Assembly: GCA_934322085.1 (NCBI GenBank) | Contig: CAKRGF010000011.1 | Coordinates: 1 to 64,000 of the forward strand | DNA from: an uncultured Eubacterium sp. | GTDB taxonomy: Bacteria; Bacillota; Clostridia; Lachnospirales; Lachnospiraceae | Reading direction: 5' to 3' | Length of the DNA: 64,000 nt | Part shown: piece by piece, positions 44,101 through 52,454 of the stretch | How the letters are laid out: each line of letters opens with the position of its first letter | Position numbering within the stretch: the stretch's first letter is position 1 | Notes under the pieces: model-generated | What the model was told of the DNA's origin: nothing | What the model saw: only the letters and a program-made list of their open reading frames with translations | Database searches by the model: none | Made by a program: the position numbers and the translations under genes

Positions 44101-44354
44101 GCATCCGGACGCTCTTTGGCAATGATTTGCTCCAAACGGTTTACGTTCAGCGGCTCGATGTAAGTTACGTCTGCAATTTCCGGGTCTGTCATAATGGTTG
44201 CCGGGTTGGAATTGACCAAAACGATTTCGTAACCAAGTTTTCTGAGCGCCTTGCAGGCCTGTGTTCCGGAGTAGTCAAACTCGCAGGCTTGTCCGATGAT
44301 AATCGGACCGGAACCGATGATTAATACTTTGTTAATGTCTTCTCTTTTAGGCAT
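41130..44354 (-). CDS. carB: Carbamoyl-phosphate synthase large subunit
   Basis: 1074 residues, full length. Two homologous ATP-grasp halves are visible: IIGSGPIIIGQACEFDYSG at the start of the first and ILGGGPNRIGQGIEFDYCC at the start of the second, with YPVVLRPAYTMGG and YPVMVRPSYVLGG in the ATP sites. A C-terminal MGS-like allosteric domain follows (VLISVNRKDKPEVVEVAKL). It makes carbamoyl phosphate for pyrimidines and arginine from ammonia delivered by CarA. The carA gene is not adjacent. AAAGGAGA precedes the ATG. Confidence 0.98.
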   Translation of the reverse strand: MPKREDINKVLIIGSGPIIIGQACEFDYSGTQACKALRKLGYEIVLVNSNPATIMTDPEIADVTYIEPLNVNRLEQIIAKERPDAVLPNLGGQSGLNLCAELASEGILDKYGVQVIGVQVDAIERGEDRIEFKKSMDAIGVEMARSQVSYSVDEALAIADELGYPVVLRPAYTMGGAGGGLVYNKEELKTVCARGLQASLVGQVLVEESILGWEELELEIVRDADGNMITVCFIENIDPMGTHTGDSFCSAPMLTISEEVQKRLQEQAYRIVDSVKVIGGTNVQFAHDPVSDRIVVIEINPRTSRSSALASKATGFPIALVSAMLAAGLTLKDIECGKYGTLDKYKPDGDYIVIKFARWAFEKFKGVEDKLGTQMRAVGEVMSIGKTYKEAFQKAIRSLETGRYGLGFAKDYNEKSKEELLRMLATPSSDRHFIMYEALRKGATVDEIFDITKVKHYFVEQMKELVEEEEALAKSKGSLPSDEQLISAKKNGFSDKYLSQILAIPEDDIRNKRIELGIEEAWEGVHVSGTKDSAYYYSTYNADDKNPVSEEKNKIMILGGGPNRIGQGIEFDYCCVHAALALKKLGFETIIVNCNPETVSTDYDTSDKLYFEPLTLEDVLSIYKKEKPLGVIAQFGGQTPLNLAAELEKNGVKILGTSPSVIDLAEDRDLFRAMMDKLGIPMPEAGMATTVDEALEIAKKIGYPVMVRPSYVLGGRGMEVVYDDESLTDYMKAAVGVTPDRPILIDRFLNHALECEADAISDGTHAFVPAVMEHIELAGVHSGDSACIIPSVHISQENVATIKEYTKKIAEEMHVKGLMNMQYAIENGTVYVLEANPRASRTVPLVSKVCNIRMVPLATDIITSELTGRPSPVSSLKEQNIPYFGVKEAVFPFNMFPEVDPLLGPEMRSTGEVLGLSTYYGEAFYKAQEATQTKLPLKGTVLISVNRKDKPEVVEVAKLFAEAGFKILATGKTHEIITDAGIEAEKVLKLYEGRPNVLDLITNGDIDLIINSPVGKDSVHDDSYLRKAAIKAKIPYMTTIAAAKASIKGILYVQKHGNGEVKSLQQIHSEISDK

Positions 44355-44398
44355 AGTTGTCTCCTTTATATATAGTTTTTTGTTCTCTATCCATTTAT

Positions 44399-45235
44399 TT
44401 ATTTGGTGATATATCCAATTCCCAAACAGTTTGGACCGATATGTGTTCCTACGACCGGTCCGATGCAGGTGGTTAGAATTTCATTTTTAATACCTGCTTC
44501 GCGAAGCTGTTCTTCAAATGCTTTCGCCCGCTCCGGCGCATTTGAATGTCCGATTACGAGTTTATAATTTTCATCTGCCGGCTGGTCTTTTAATTTGTTA
44601 ATCAGCCATGCATTTGCGGATTTCTTTCCTTTTACTTTATCAATTGGCTTTGCACCGTCGGCAATAACCTGTAAAACCGGATGTACTTTCATCAGGCCGC
44701 CAAGCAGTGCTGCACTTTTACTGATTCGTCCGCCGCGCTTTAAGTATTCCAGCGAATCGACTACGATGTAGGTTGCGGTTTTCTTTAAAAGTGCCTGAAT
44801 GGTGTCGGCAATTTCTTTTGCGGTTTTTCCCTCGTCACGTAAAGCAACAGCGGTTTCAACTAAAAGTCCCTGTCCCATGGCTCCCGTTTCGCAGTCAATC
44901 AAATGCAGGCGGTCAGAATTGATATTCTCTGCTGCAATGGATGCGGACTGGAATGTTGCACTCATGTATTTGGAAAAAAGGACTGCTACGACTTCATCGC
45001 CGGCATCGATGTATTTTTTGAAAATTTCTTCGAATTCAAATGGATTGACAGCGGCGGTAGAAGGATTGTTGCTGTCGTTTGTAAGTTTGTCATAGAAAGC
45101 TTCGTTTGTGAGATCAATACCACATTTGAAATCGTCTTCCCCAAAACGAACGGTAAGCGGCATGATATCAATGTTTAATTCTTTTGCATAGTCCATGGTT
45201 AAATCGCACAGACTGTCCGTAATTATGCGTATCAT
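44399..45235 (-). CDS. DegV family fatty-acid-binding protein
   Basis: 278 residues from the ATG at 45235 (GGAGG 5 bp upstream); a longer frame to 45277 adds unconserved residues. Family marks: IRIITDSLCDLTMDYAKE, the SNNPSTAAVNPFEF strand and the lipid-pocket region VDSLEYLKRGGRISKSAALLGG, ending VVGTHIGPNCLGIGY. DegV proteins bind fatty acids and present them to the FakA-type kinase. They occur in several copies in Clostridia. Confidence 0.94.
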   Translation of the reverse strand: MIRIITDSLCDLTMDYAKELNIDIMPLTVRFGEDDFKCGIDLTNEAFYDKLTNDSNNPSTAAVNPFEFEEIFKKYIDAGDEVVAVLFSKYMSATFQSASIAAENINSDRLHLIDCETGAMGQGLLVETAVALRDEGKTAKEIADTIQALLKKTATYIVVDSLEYLKRGGRISKSAALLGGLMKVHPVLQVIADGAKPIDKVKGKKSANAWLINKLKDQPADENYKLVIGHSNAPERAKAFEEQLREAGIKNEILTTCIGPVVGTHIGPNCLGIGYITK

Positions 45236-45513
45236 AGGAACCTCCATTATTTTATTATAAAAGTATTTGCAGGGCATTTTATATAAAAAATTATCTTCTT
45301 ATATATAATACCGCAGTTATAAAAATTATAGTGTGATTGCAATGGTTTGTCAATTAAATTACCAAAAAATCGGATAACACGAAAAAAGTGCTTTTCTCGC
45401 GGCGTTCTTTATGTTACAATGGAGTCAGCGACCGCAGAACTGTTGCGTTATTTCTATGCAAATGTTTCTGTGTCAAAATACATTATTATATTATTTAGGA
45501 GGAAATAAGTATC

Positions 45514-48150
45514 ATGGCAAACAAATGGGTTTATACCTTCAAAGAAGGTAACATGACCATGCGTAATCTGCTTGGTGGTAAAGGTGCTAACCTTGCTGAG
45601 ATGACAGAAATCGGTCTTCCGGTACCACAGGGTTTCACTATCAGTACAGAAGCATGTACGCAGTATTATGAAGATGGCCGTAAAATCAATGATGAGATTA
45701 TGGCTCAGACAATGGAAGGTGTTAAATGGATGGAGGAAGTGAACGGTAAAAAGTTCGGTGACCTCAAAAATCCACTTCTCGTTTCCGTACGTTCCGGTGC
45801 TCGTGCATCCATGCCTGGTATGATGGATACTATCCTTAACCTTGGTTTGAATGACGAAGTAGTGGCTGCAATGATCGAAGGAAACCCGGATCCTAAATTC
45901 GAGCGTTTCGTATACGATTCTTACAGACGTTTCATCCAGATGTTCTCCGATGTCGTTATGGAAGTTGGTAAGAAATATTTCGAGCAGCTCATTGATAAAA
46001 TGAAAGCTGAAAAAGGCGTTGAGTATGACGTAGATTTGACAGCAGCTGATCTTAAGACTTTGGCTGAGCAGTTCAAAGCTGAGTACAAAAAACAGCTTGG
46101 TGAAGATTTCCCATCGGATCCGGTTGAGCAGTTGAAACTTGCTATCGAGGCTGTATTCCGTTCTTGGGACAACCCTCGTGCAAACGTATATCGTCGTGAC
46201 AACGATATCCCTTATTCATGGGGAACAGCAGTTAACGTAATGCCTATGGTATTCGGTAACTTGAATGATGAGTCCGGTACAGGTGTTGCCTTCACTCGTG
46301 ACCCTGCTACAGGCGAGAATAAATTGATGGGTGAGTTCCTTAAGAACGCACAGGGCGAGGACGTAGTTGCTGGTGTTCGTACACCAATGCCAATCGCTCA
46401 GATGGAGCAGGAATTCCCAGAAGCATATGCTGAATTTATCAAAGTATGTGATATCCTTGAGAATCACTACCATGATATGCAGGATATGGAGTTTACTGTA
46501 GAAAACAAAAAACTTTACATGCTTCAGTGCCGTAACGGTAAGAGAACCGCTCCGGCTGCTTTGAAGATTGCTTGTGACCTCGTTGATGAAGGACATAAGA
46601 CAGAAGAAGAAGCAGTAGCAATGATCGATCCTCGTAACTTGGATACACTTCTTCACCCACAGTTTGATGCAGCAGAGTTGAAAGCTGCTACTCCAATTGG
46701 TAAAGCACTTGGTGCTTCTCCGGGAGCTGCTTGTGGTAAAATCGTATTTACAGCAGAAGATGCTGTAGAGTGGAATGAGAGAGGCGAGAAAGTCGTACTT
46801 GTACGTCTTGAGACTTCTCCGGAAGATATCACTGGTATGAAAGCATCTCAGGGTATCTTGACTGTTCGTGGTGGTATGACAAGCCACGCTGCCGTAGTTG
46901 CACGTGGTATGGGTACATGCTGTGTATCCGGTTGTGGCGATATCAACATGGATGAGGAAAATAAGAAATTCACATTGGCTGGCAAAGAGTACCATGAAGG
47001 AGATTATATCTCAATTGATGGTTCTACCGGTAACATCTACGATGGCGTTATCAAGACTGTTGATGCTACAATCGCAGGTGAGTTCGGCCGCGTTATGGAA
47101 TGGGCTGATAAGTTCCGTACAATGAAAGTTCGTACAAATGCAGATACACCGGCAGATGCTAAGAAAGCTCGTGAGCTTGGTGCAGAAGGTATCGGACTTT
47201 GCCGTACAGAGCATATGTTCTTCGAGGAAGACAGAATTGCTGCTTTCCGTGAGATGATCTGCTCCGATACAGTAGAAGAGCGTGAAGCTGCTCTTGAGAA
47301 GATTCTTCCATATCAGCAGGGAGACTTCAAAGCATTGTATGAAGCTTTGGAAGGAAATCCGGTTACCATCCGTTTCTTGGATCCACCTCTTCATGAGTTC
47401 GTTCCTACAGAGGAAGCTGATATTAAGAAATTGGCTGATGCACAGGGTAAATCCGTTGAGGATATCAAAGCAATCATTGCTTCCCTGCATGAGTTCAACC
47501 CAATGATGGGACATCGTGGATGTCGTCTTGCTGTAACTTATCCGGAAATCGCTAAGATGCAGACAAAGGCAGTTATCCGCGCTGCAATCGAAGTTCAGAA
47601 AGAGCATCCGGACTGGAATGTTAAACCTGAAATTATGATTCCATTGGTTGGTGAAGTAAAAGAGTTGAAATATGTTAAGAACTTCGTTGTTGAGACAGCA
47701 GATGCTGAAATCGCAGCAGCAGGTGTAAACCTTGAGTATGAGGTTGGTACTATGATCGAGATTCCTCGTGCAGCATTGACTGCTGACGAAATCGCTAAAG
47801 AGGCTGACTTCTTCTGCTTCGGAACAAACGATTTGACTCAGATGACATTCGGTTTCTCCCGTGATGATGCTGGTAAGTTCTTGGATGCATACTATGATGC
47901 TAAAATCTTCGAGAACGATCCATTTGCTAAACTTGACCAGGAAGGTGTTGGCAAGTTGATGGAAACAGCTCTGAAACTTGGAAAACCTGTAAACAGCAAA
48001 CTTCACTGCGGTATTTGTGGTGAGCACGGTGGTGATCCATCTTCTGTTGAGTTCTGCCACAAGATTGGTCTTGACTATGTATCCTGCTCACCATTCCGTG
48101 TACCGATTGCACGTTTGGCAGCAGCACAGGCAGCAATCGCTCAGAAATAA
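45514..48150 (+). CDS. ppdK: Pyruvate, phosphate dikinase
   Basis: 878 residues, full length. Domains in order: ATP-grasp (KGANLAEMTEIGLPVPQGFTI, RSGARASMPGMMDTILNLG), phosphohistidine domain (GGMTSHAAVVARGMGTCCV), and TIM-barrel PEP-binding domain (LHCGICGEHGGDPSSVEFC). It converts pyruvate, ATP and Pi to PEP, AMP and PPi, or the reverse in glycolysis of PPi-using anaerobes. A strong TTAGGAGG precedes the ATG, and long opposite-strand frames point to highly biased codons, both consistent with high expression. Confidence 0.98.
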   Translation: MANKWVYTFKEGNMTMRNLLGGKGANLAEMTEIGLPVPQGFTISTEACTQYYEDGRKINDEIMAQTMEGVKWMEEVNGKKFGDLKNPLLVSVRSGARASMPGMMDTILNLGLNDEVVAAMIEGNPDPKFERFVYDSYRRFIQMFSDVVMEVGKKYFEQLIDKMKAEKGVEYDVDLTAADLKTLAEQFKAEYKKQLGEDFPSDPVEQLKLAIEAVFRSWDNPRANVYRRDNDIPYSWGTAVNVMPMVFGNLNDESGTGVAFTRDPATGENKLMGEFLKNAQGEDVVAGVRTPMPIAQMEQEFPEAYAEFIKVCDILENHYHDMQDMEFTVENKKLYMLQCRNGKRTAPAALKIACDLVDEGHKTEEEAVAMIDPRNLDTLLHPQFDAAELKAATPIGKALGASPGAACGKIVFTAEDAVEWNERGEKVVLVRLETSPEDITGMKASQGILTVRGGMTSHAAVVARGMGTCCVSGCGDINMDEENKKFTLAGKEYHEGDYISIDGSTGNIYDGVIKTVDATIAGEFGRVMEWADKFRTMKVRTNADTPADAKKARELGAEGIGLCRTEHMFFEEDRIAAFREMICSDTVEEREAALEKILPYQQGDFKALYEALEGNPVTIRFLDPPLHEFVPTEEADIKKLADAQGKSVEDIKAIIASLHEFNPMMGHRGCRLAVTYPEIAKMQTKAVIRAAIEVQKEHPDWNVKPEIMIPLVGEVKELKYVKNFVVETADAEIAAAGVNLEYEVGTMIEIPRAALTADEIAKEADFFCFGTNDLTQMTFGFSRDDAGKFLDAYYDAKIFENDPFAKLDQEGVGKLMETALKLGKPVNSKLHCGICGEHGGDPSSVEFCHKIGLDYVSCSPFRVPIARLAAAQAAIAQK

Positions 48151-48198
48151 TCGCGAATGAAGTAAGTCAGGCACGTAGTGCCTAATAAATAGAATGAA

Positions 48199-48240
48199 GA
48201 CCCTGCTGACGAGTTTACTTGTCGGTGGGGTCTTTGTTTT
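48199..48240 (+). terminator. Terminator after ppdK
   Basis: A 12-bp stem with G-T wobbles (GACCCTGCTGAC with GTCGGTGGGGTC) is followed by TTTGTTTTATTTTTTC. Confidence 0.85.
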
Positions 48241-48314
48241 ATTTTTTCATTGACATATATTTTAGCACTCAATAAAATATAAATAAATAGTACCAGACAA
48301 GAGAGGACGACAAA

Positions 48315-48656
48315 GTGCAGGAAACCAGATATAGGATTATTCGTATTGATGAAGAAGATTATGGATGCGAGGAACGACCGGACGACTATGTTCCGATGGT
48401 AAGTGTTTTAATAAAGGCAATCGAGCCAGATGACTTTGGTGATTTTCCGGAAAGAATTATTATGATGGAAGATGAAATTATGTATCGAAGAAATCTTGAT
48501 GAGGGGGACGAAGCGGTAATTGGGCTCGATGGAGGATTGTTTCCGCCGGGGATGTTTTGCAATGAAGTCGATGACGGTGAAAACGATACCAAGGCCGATT
48601 TGCAGGGAGAATGGTTAGAAGATTACTTAGACGCTTTGGAGGAAATGGAAGAGTAA
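48315..48656 (+). CDS. Hypothetical acidic protein
   Basis: 113 residues from a GTG start (AGAGAGGACG upstream). Very acidic, with many Glu and Asp residues throughout (for example IRIDEEDYGCEERPDD and the terminal DYLDALEEMEE). No membrane segment or known motif. It ends one base before the next gene, so the two are probably co-transcribed. It looks like a small soluble protein of a Clostridia-specific family, function unknown. Confidence 0.7.
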   Translation: MQETRYRIIRIDEEDYGCEERPDDYVPMVSVLIKAIEPDDFGDFPERIIMMEDEIMYRRNLDEGDEAVIGLDGGLFPPGMFCNEVDDGENDTKADLQGEWLEDYLDALEEMEE

Positions 48657-48657
48657 G

Positions 48658-49767
48658 ATGAAAATATATCAGCCGGATTATTATGACAAATTTCAATGTA
48701 CCGCATCCAAATGTCCAATGACATGCTGTATGCAGTGGCGTATTGCAGTGGATGACGAAACATTTCATAAGTGGGATGAGGAATGGAAAGAGAAAGTAAA
48801 GGAAGTCGAAGAAGGACGCATAATCGAATTGAAAAACGATGGTATGTGTCCATTTCTGAATGAGCAGAAATTGTGCAAAATTGTATTGCGGGATGGTGAG
48901 GGGGCAATTTCTGAAACATGCCATACTTTTCCGCGGGAAGAACATGAGTATATTGGGAGAGTTGAGCGTGCATTGACGCCCGGATGCCCGGCTGTGCTGG
49001 ATTTGTTATGGCAGCAGGAGTGCTTTCAAATTCAGAAAAAAGAGGAACAAATGGAAGGAATAGCAGAAGAAATTTACGAGATAAATCCGCTGTTGTTTGA
49101 AATCCGGGATTGGTTTCTGGATATTGTAAATACGCGGGAAATTAAATTAAATACCACGCTGGAAATCTGTTTTTTAATTGCACTGGATTTATATGAATTG
49201 GAACAAAAGGGCGTTCTTGAGGATAAACTTCAAAGTTACAAAAACACCACAGATATTTGGAAAATTCAAAGTGCAATTGGAGAAAATTACACAATAACAG
49301 AAGAACGTCTGGAAGAATATAATTTACTGTTTTTGGATGTTTCACAGATTTATCGGGAGCAAAATATTTATGGAGATTTTTTGGTGCCGCTGGCAGAGGA
49401 GGCAGAGAAGCTTAATGGTAAAGAAACCGAGTGTTTTAAGACATATCAGCGCAAGATAAAGAAATGGGAAAAAGAACTTCGAAATCTTTTTGCGGAAGAA
49501 ATTTCATCAGCTATTATTACGCCGGGAACCGGTCAGGTTTTGGATATTCTTGTAAAATTGGAATGGATGGCAATGGAATATGCTGTGTTGTCGCAGGCAT
49601 TATTTTTGCAGCAGCGAAAAGGAGAATTAACGGATAAAAAAATACAGAAAAGCGTATGTGTTGTATTTCGTATGATGGGTTATGCAGATGATGATATTTG
49701 GGAATACATGGAGAATTGTTTCGACAGTGTGATCTGGCCGTGGGAGTATTATTCTTTGTTGGTATGA
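48658..49767 (+). CDS. FliB-like protein (flagellin lysine N-methylase family)
   Basis: 369 residues. The N-terminal metal-binding cysteines C14, C19, C23 and C24 (QCTASKCPMTCCMQW), the CPFL and CKI motifs and ETCHTFPRE are typical of the family named after Salmonella FliB, which methylates flagellin lysines. A helical C-terminal domain follows. No flagellar gene is in the window, and such proteins are widespread in gut Clostridia with or without flagella, so the substrate should be left open. Confidence 0.85.
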   Translation: MKIYQPDYYDKFQCTASKCPMTCCMQWRIAVDDETFHKWDEEWKEKVKEVEEGRIIELKNDGMCPFLNEQKLCKIVLRDGEGAISETCHTFPREEHEYIGRVERALTPGCPAVLDLLWQQECFQIQKKEEQMEGIAEEIYEINPLLFEIRDWFLDIVNTREIKLNTTLEICFLIALDLYELEQKGVLEDKLQSYKNTTDIWKIQSAIGENYTITEERLEEYNLLFLDVSQIYREQNIYGDFLVPLAEEAEKLNGKETECFKTYQRKIKKWEKELRNLFAEEISSAIITPGTGQVLDILVKLEWMAMEYAVLSQALFLQQRKGELTDKKIQKSVCVVFRMMGYADDDIWEYMENCFDSVIWPWEYYSLLV

Positions 49768-49792
49768 TGTCGTGTGGATTCACGATTTTGAA

Positions 49793-49820
49793 TTGCATTT
49801 ATTATTTATCGTGGTAAAAT
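49793..49820 (+). promoter_or_regulatory. Possible promoter with structured leader
   Basis: TTGCAT, a 16-bp spacer and TAAAAT precede a leader of about 130 bases. The leader is closed by CAGGTTCC near its 5' end pairing with GGAGCCTG near its 3' end. Not a riboswitch class I recognise. Confidence 0.35.
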
Positions 49821-49958
49821 AGAAGCAGGTTCCTTGTTCGAGGAGAGTATGTGACGTAAGTTATATATAGCCGGCATCTCTGTTTTATTTATAGTAGACC
49901 CGAGCAGGAGGAATGCGCGGCTGCAGGGAGCCTGATTTTATAAGGATTGGAGAGAAAT

Positions 49959-50906
49959 ATGAAAAGATTATTATTTGTGTTGATTGCGTTAGCTGCATTT
50001 TTCTGCCTGCCGGTGAAAGCAGAAGCTGCTGGGAAAACGCTCCGTATTCCGGGACCGGCGTGCCAAAAAGGAAATGATATTTATTATTGTTATACCATGG
50101 GCGGTCTGCGCATGAATTTGATGAAGATAAATAAGAAAACAAATAAGGTCACAAAAATTGTTTCCTACAAAAACAAAGGGAAAGATACAAATGCTTTTGA
50201 GAATTTGAATGTGAAAGGCAATGCCATTTATGCAGCATATGATTTAGTGTGTGGAACAGGAGCATCCGATAGTTATATATGCCGGATTGACAGCAAGAAA
50301 AAAACGAAAAAATTACTTACCAAGGGAAGAAATCCGGTTGTGATTGGTAAAAAAATATATTTTATTAAGACTGCTTATAACAAAGAATACGACAGCGATA
50401 AAGATATGGGAATTTATGTTATGAACCTTTCTGGCAAAAAAATAAAGAAGGTCTGCAAAATGCCGGTTTCCGGTCTTTATGAACTGGGAACCGATGGCAA
50501 AAATTTTGTCTACAGTTATTATAACAAAAAGGGGAAATTAACACTTCGTTACATGACGAAAAAGGGCAAAAAACTGGGAGCTTATAAAAAAACGGAGTCA
50601 TCTTTTTGTAGTCCGTCTTACAACTTAAGAAGTACCATAGGAAACAAGCAATATTATATTGCAGGAAATCGAGTAATGTGTGTGGACAAAACGACAAATG
50701 AGACAACGGTTTTGGCCGATTTTGGAACTGGCATTAGTTCCTATGTGGACAATTTTCAGGTGTTTCATGATGTGATTTTGGTTCGCGGAGTTAAAGAAGA
50801 ATATATTCCTGCGTACAAAGAAATGGCAGGAAAAGGATATATCTATATGATTCATTTAAATGATTTGTCCAAGGTCTTGCTGAAAAAATACAATAGTGGC
50901 GAATAA
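49959..50906 (+). CDS. Secreted Lys-rich protein, propeller-like repeats
   Basis: 315 residues from ATG 49959 (GGAGAG upstream). A clear signal peptide (KRLLFVLIALAAFFCLPVKAEA) is followed by a basic protein with repeated Tyr/Gly strand units (GNDIYYCYTMGGLRMNLMKI, GRNPVVIGKKIYFIKTAYN, GTDGKNFVYSYYNKKGKL) reminiscent of the beta-propeller-like repeats of secreted Firmicute proteins. Function unknown. It is expected outside the membrane. Confidence 0.75.
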   Translation: MKRLLFVLIALAAFFCLPVKAEAAGKTLRIPGPACQKGNDIYYCYTMGGLRMNLMKINKKTNKVTKIVSYKNKGKDTNAFENLNVKGNAIYAAYDLVCGTGASDSYICRIDSKKKTKKLLTKGRNPVVIGKKIYFIKTAYNKEYDSDKDMGIYVMNLSGKKIKKVCKMPVSGLYELGTDGKNFVYSYYNKKGKLTLRYMTKKGKKLGAYKKTESSFCSPSYNLRSTIGNKQYYIAGNRVMCVDKTTNETTVLADFGTGISSYVDNFQVFHDVILVRGVKEEYIPAYKEMAGKGYIYMIHLNDLSKVLLKKYNSGE

Positions 50907-50918
50907 AGGAGAAATAAT

Positions 50919-50972
50919 ATGATTTTTCGAAGTCGCTCATTTAAGGAGGCAAAGTCATTTTATGTATTATAA
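50919..50972 (+). CDS. Leader peptide overlapping the cysK start
   Basis: A 17-residue frame (MIFRSRSFKEAKSFYVL) has its own AAAGGAG and ends 11 bp inside cysK, while the cysK ribosome site AAGGAGG lies within it. This geometry suggests translational coupling. It contains no cysteine or serine run diagnostic of attenuation, so the role is uncertain. Confidence 0.35.
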   Translation: MIFRSRSFKEAKSFYVL

Positions 50973-51867
50973 TAATGTACTTGATTTAATTGGAAACACA
51001 CCACTTATGTGCCTGCAGGAGAGCACAGGTTACAATATATTTGCAAAGGCAGAGTTTTTGAATCCCGGCGGAAGTATTAAAGACCGCATTGCGAAAAATA
51101 TGATTGAGACGGCAGAGGCGGAAGGTAAGTTAAAACCGGGAATGACAATTATTGAACCTACGAGTGGAAACACAGGAATTGGTCTGGCTCTTGTTGGAGT
51201 GAGAAAAGGGTACGAGGTTATTATTGTGATGCCGGAAAATATGAGTGAGGAGCGAAAAAAGGTAATTCAGGCATTTGGTGCCAAGCTTGTCCTCACAGAG
51301 CCGAAACTTAGTATTGGCGGCGCAGTGGATAAGGCAAATGAGATAGCAAGTGCAGATCCTGAGAAATATTTTATGCCACAACAGTTTGTGAATCCGGCAA
51401 ATCCGGAGGCACATTATCGGAAAACGGCAGTCGAGCTTTGTGAGCAGCTGGGAAAGAAAATTGATATTTATGTTTCCGGTGTGGGAAGCGGAGGTACCTT
51501 ACAGGGAATTGCCAAGTATTTGCTTGAGCAAAATCCAGATACGAAAATTGTGGCGGTAGAGCCAAAAGGAGTTTCGGCACTTCACGGAGATGGACCGGGA
51601 ATCCACCAGATACAAGGAATTGGAGATGGGTTTATTCCGGATGTATTAGACACCAGTTTGATTACTGATGTTGTTGAGGTGTCAGATGAGGATGCGATAA
51701 ATACAGCGAGAAAACTTGCAAAAGAGCAGGGGCTTTTGGTAGGAACTTCATCCGGGGCAAATGTATTTGCGGCAATGCAGATGGCAGAAAAATACGGAAA
51801 AGACAAAGTGATTGCAACGGTTCTTGCAGACCGAGCGGAGAGATATTTTAGCACCGGATTGATTTAA
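50962..51867 (+). CDS. cysK: Cysteine synthase (O-acetylserine sulfhydrylase)
   Basis: 301 residues. The PLP lysine is K40 in NPGGSIKDRIAKN. The substrate loop PTSGNTGIGLA and phosphate-binding glycines SGVGSGGTLQGIAKYL are intact, and the C-terminus has VGTSSGAN. It makes cysteine from O-acetylserine and sulfide. No serine acetyltransferase gene is next to it. AAGGAGG precedes the ATG. Confidence 0.96.
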   Translation: MYYNNVLDLIGNTPLMCLQESTGYNIFAKAEFLNPGGSIKDRIAKNMIETAEAEGKLKPGMTIIEPTSGNTGIGLALVGVRKGYEVIIVMPENMSEERKKVIQAFGAKLVLTEPKLSIGGAVDKANEIASADPEKYFMPQQFVNPANPEAHYRKTAVELCEQLGKKIDIYVSGVGSGGTLQGIAKYLLEQNPDTKIVAVEPKGVSALHGDGPGIHQIQGIGDGFIPDVLDTSLITDVVEVSDEDAINTARKLAKEQGLLVGTSSGANVFAAMQMAEKYGKDKVIATVLADRAERYFSTGLI

Positions 51868-51913
51868 CTAACGTGGCAAGATGAGAAAATAAAAAACTGA
51901 GGATTTTTATAGG

Positions 51914-52330
51914 ATGAAAGTACAGGTAATTCGTTCCAATCGAAAAACAATCGGACTTGAGGTGCGCGCAGATGAAAGTGTGATTCTGCGGGCGCTTGCC
52001 GTTGACGAAATTTCGGATGTAGAGTGGGAAAGTATCTTGGGAGAATTTACAGAGAGGGTAAACCATTTTTGCAAAGTTATGGATGTTACTGTTGGCAGAG
52101 TTACTATCCGCAATCAGAAAACAAGATGGGGGAGCTGCAGCTCAAAGGGCAATGTGAATTTCAATTATCAGCTGTATTATATGCCGCGTGAACTTATGGA
52201 TTATGTAATTATTCATGAACTTTCGCACAGACATCACATGAATCATTCGGCAGAATTTTGGCAGGAAGTGGCGAAATATTGTCCGGCATATCGGGAATGC
52301 AGAAAAAAGTTGAGGGATTATGAAATCTAA
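51914..52330 (+). CDS. SprT/YgjP-like metallopeptidase (DUF45)
   Basis: 138 residues, shorter than the usual 200-240. The active-site motif HELSHRHHMNHSAEFW (HExxH plus a third His) and the preceding RWGSCSSKGNVNFNYQLYYMP are the core of this family, loosely related to zincin proteases. The missing part is at the N-terminus. The frame upstream shows no continuation, so this is probably a naturally short form. Confidence 0.85.
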   Translation: MKVQVIRSNRKTIGLEVRADESVILRALAVDEISDVEWESILGEFTERVNHFCKVMDVTVGRVTIRNQKTRWGSCSSKGNVNFNYQLYYMPRELMDYVIIHELSHRHHMNHSAEFWQEVAKYCPAYRECRKKLRDYEI

Positions 52331-52454
52331 AGTGTTTTGGGCCTTTTTAATCTGACTTTAAATAAATTCAAGGATGCGTTGTTTGTTTTCTTCTTTTCGT
52401 AATGATATAGTGAAATCACGGTACCGAATAATGAAAAATTAGGAGGAATTGAAT

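Noticed and set aside
46216..48060. Two long minus-strand frames (259 and 349 codons) inside ppdK
   Set aside because: They lie wholly opposite a highly biased gene. Their products are Ser/Cys/Phe-rich with no motif, and no ribosome site precedes them.
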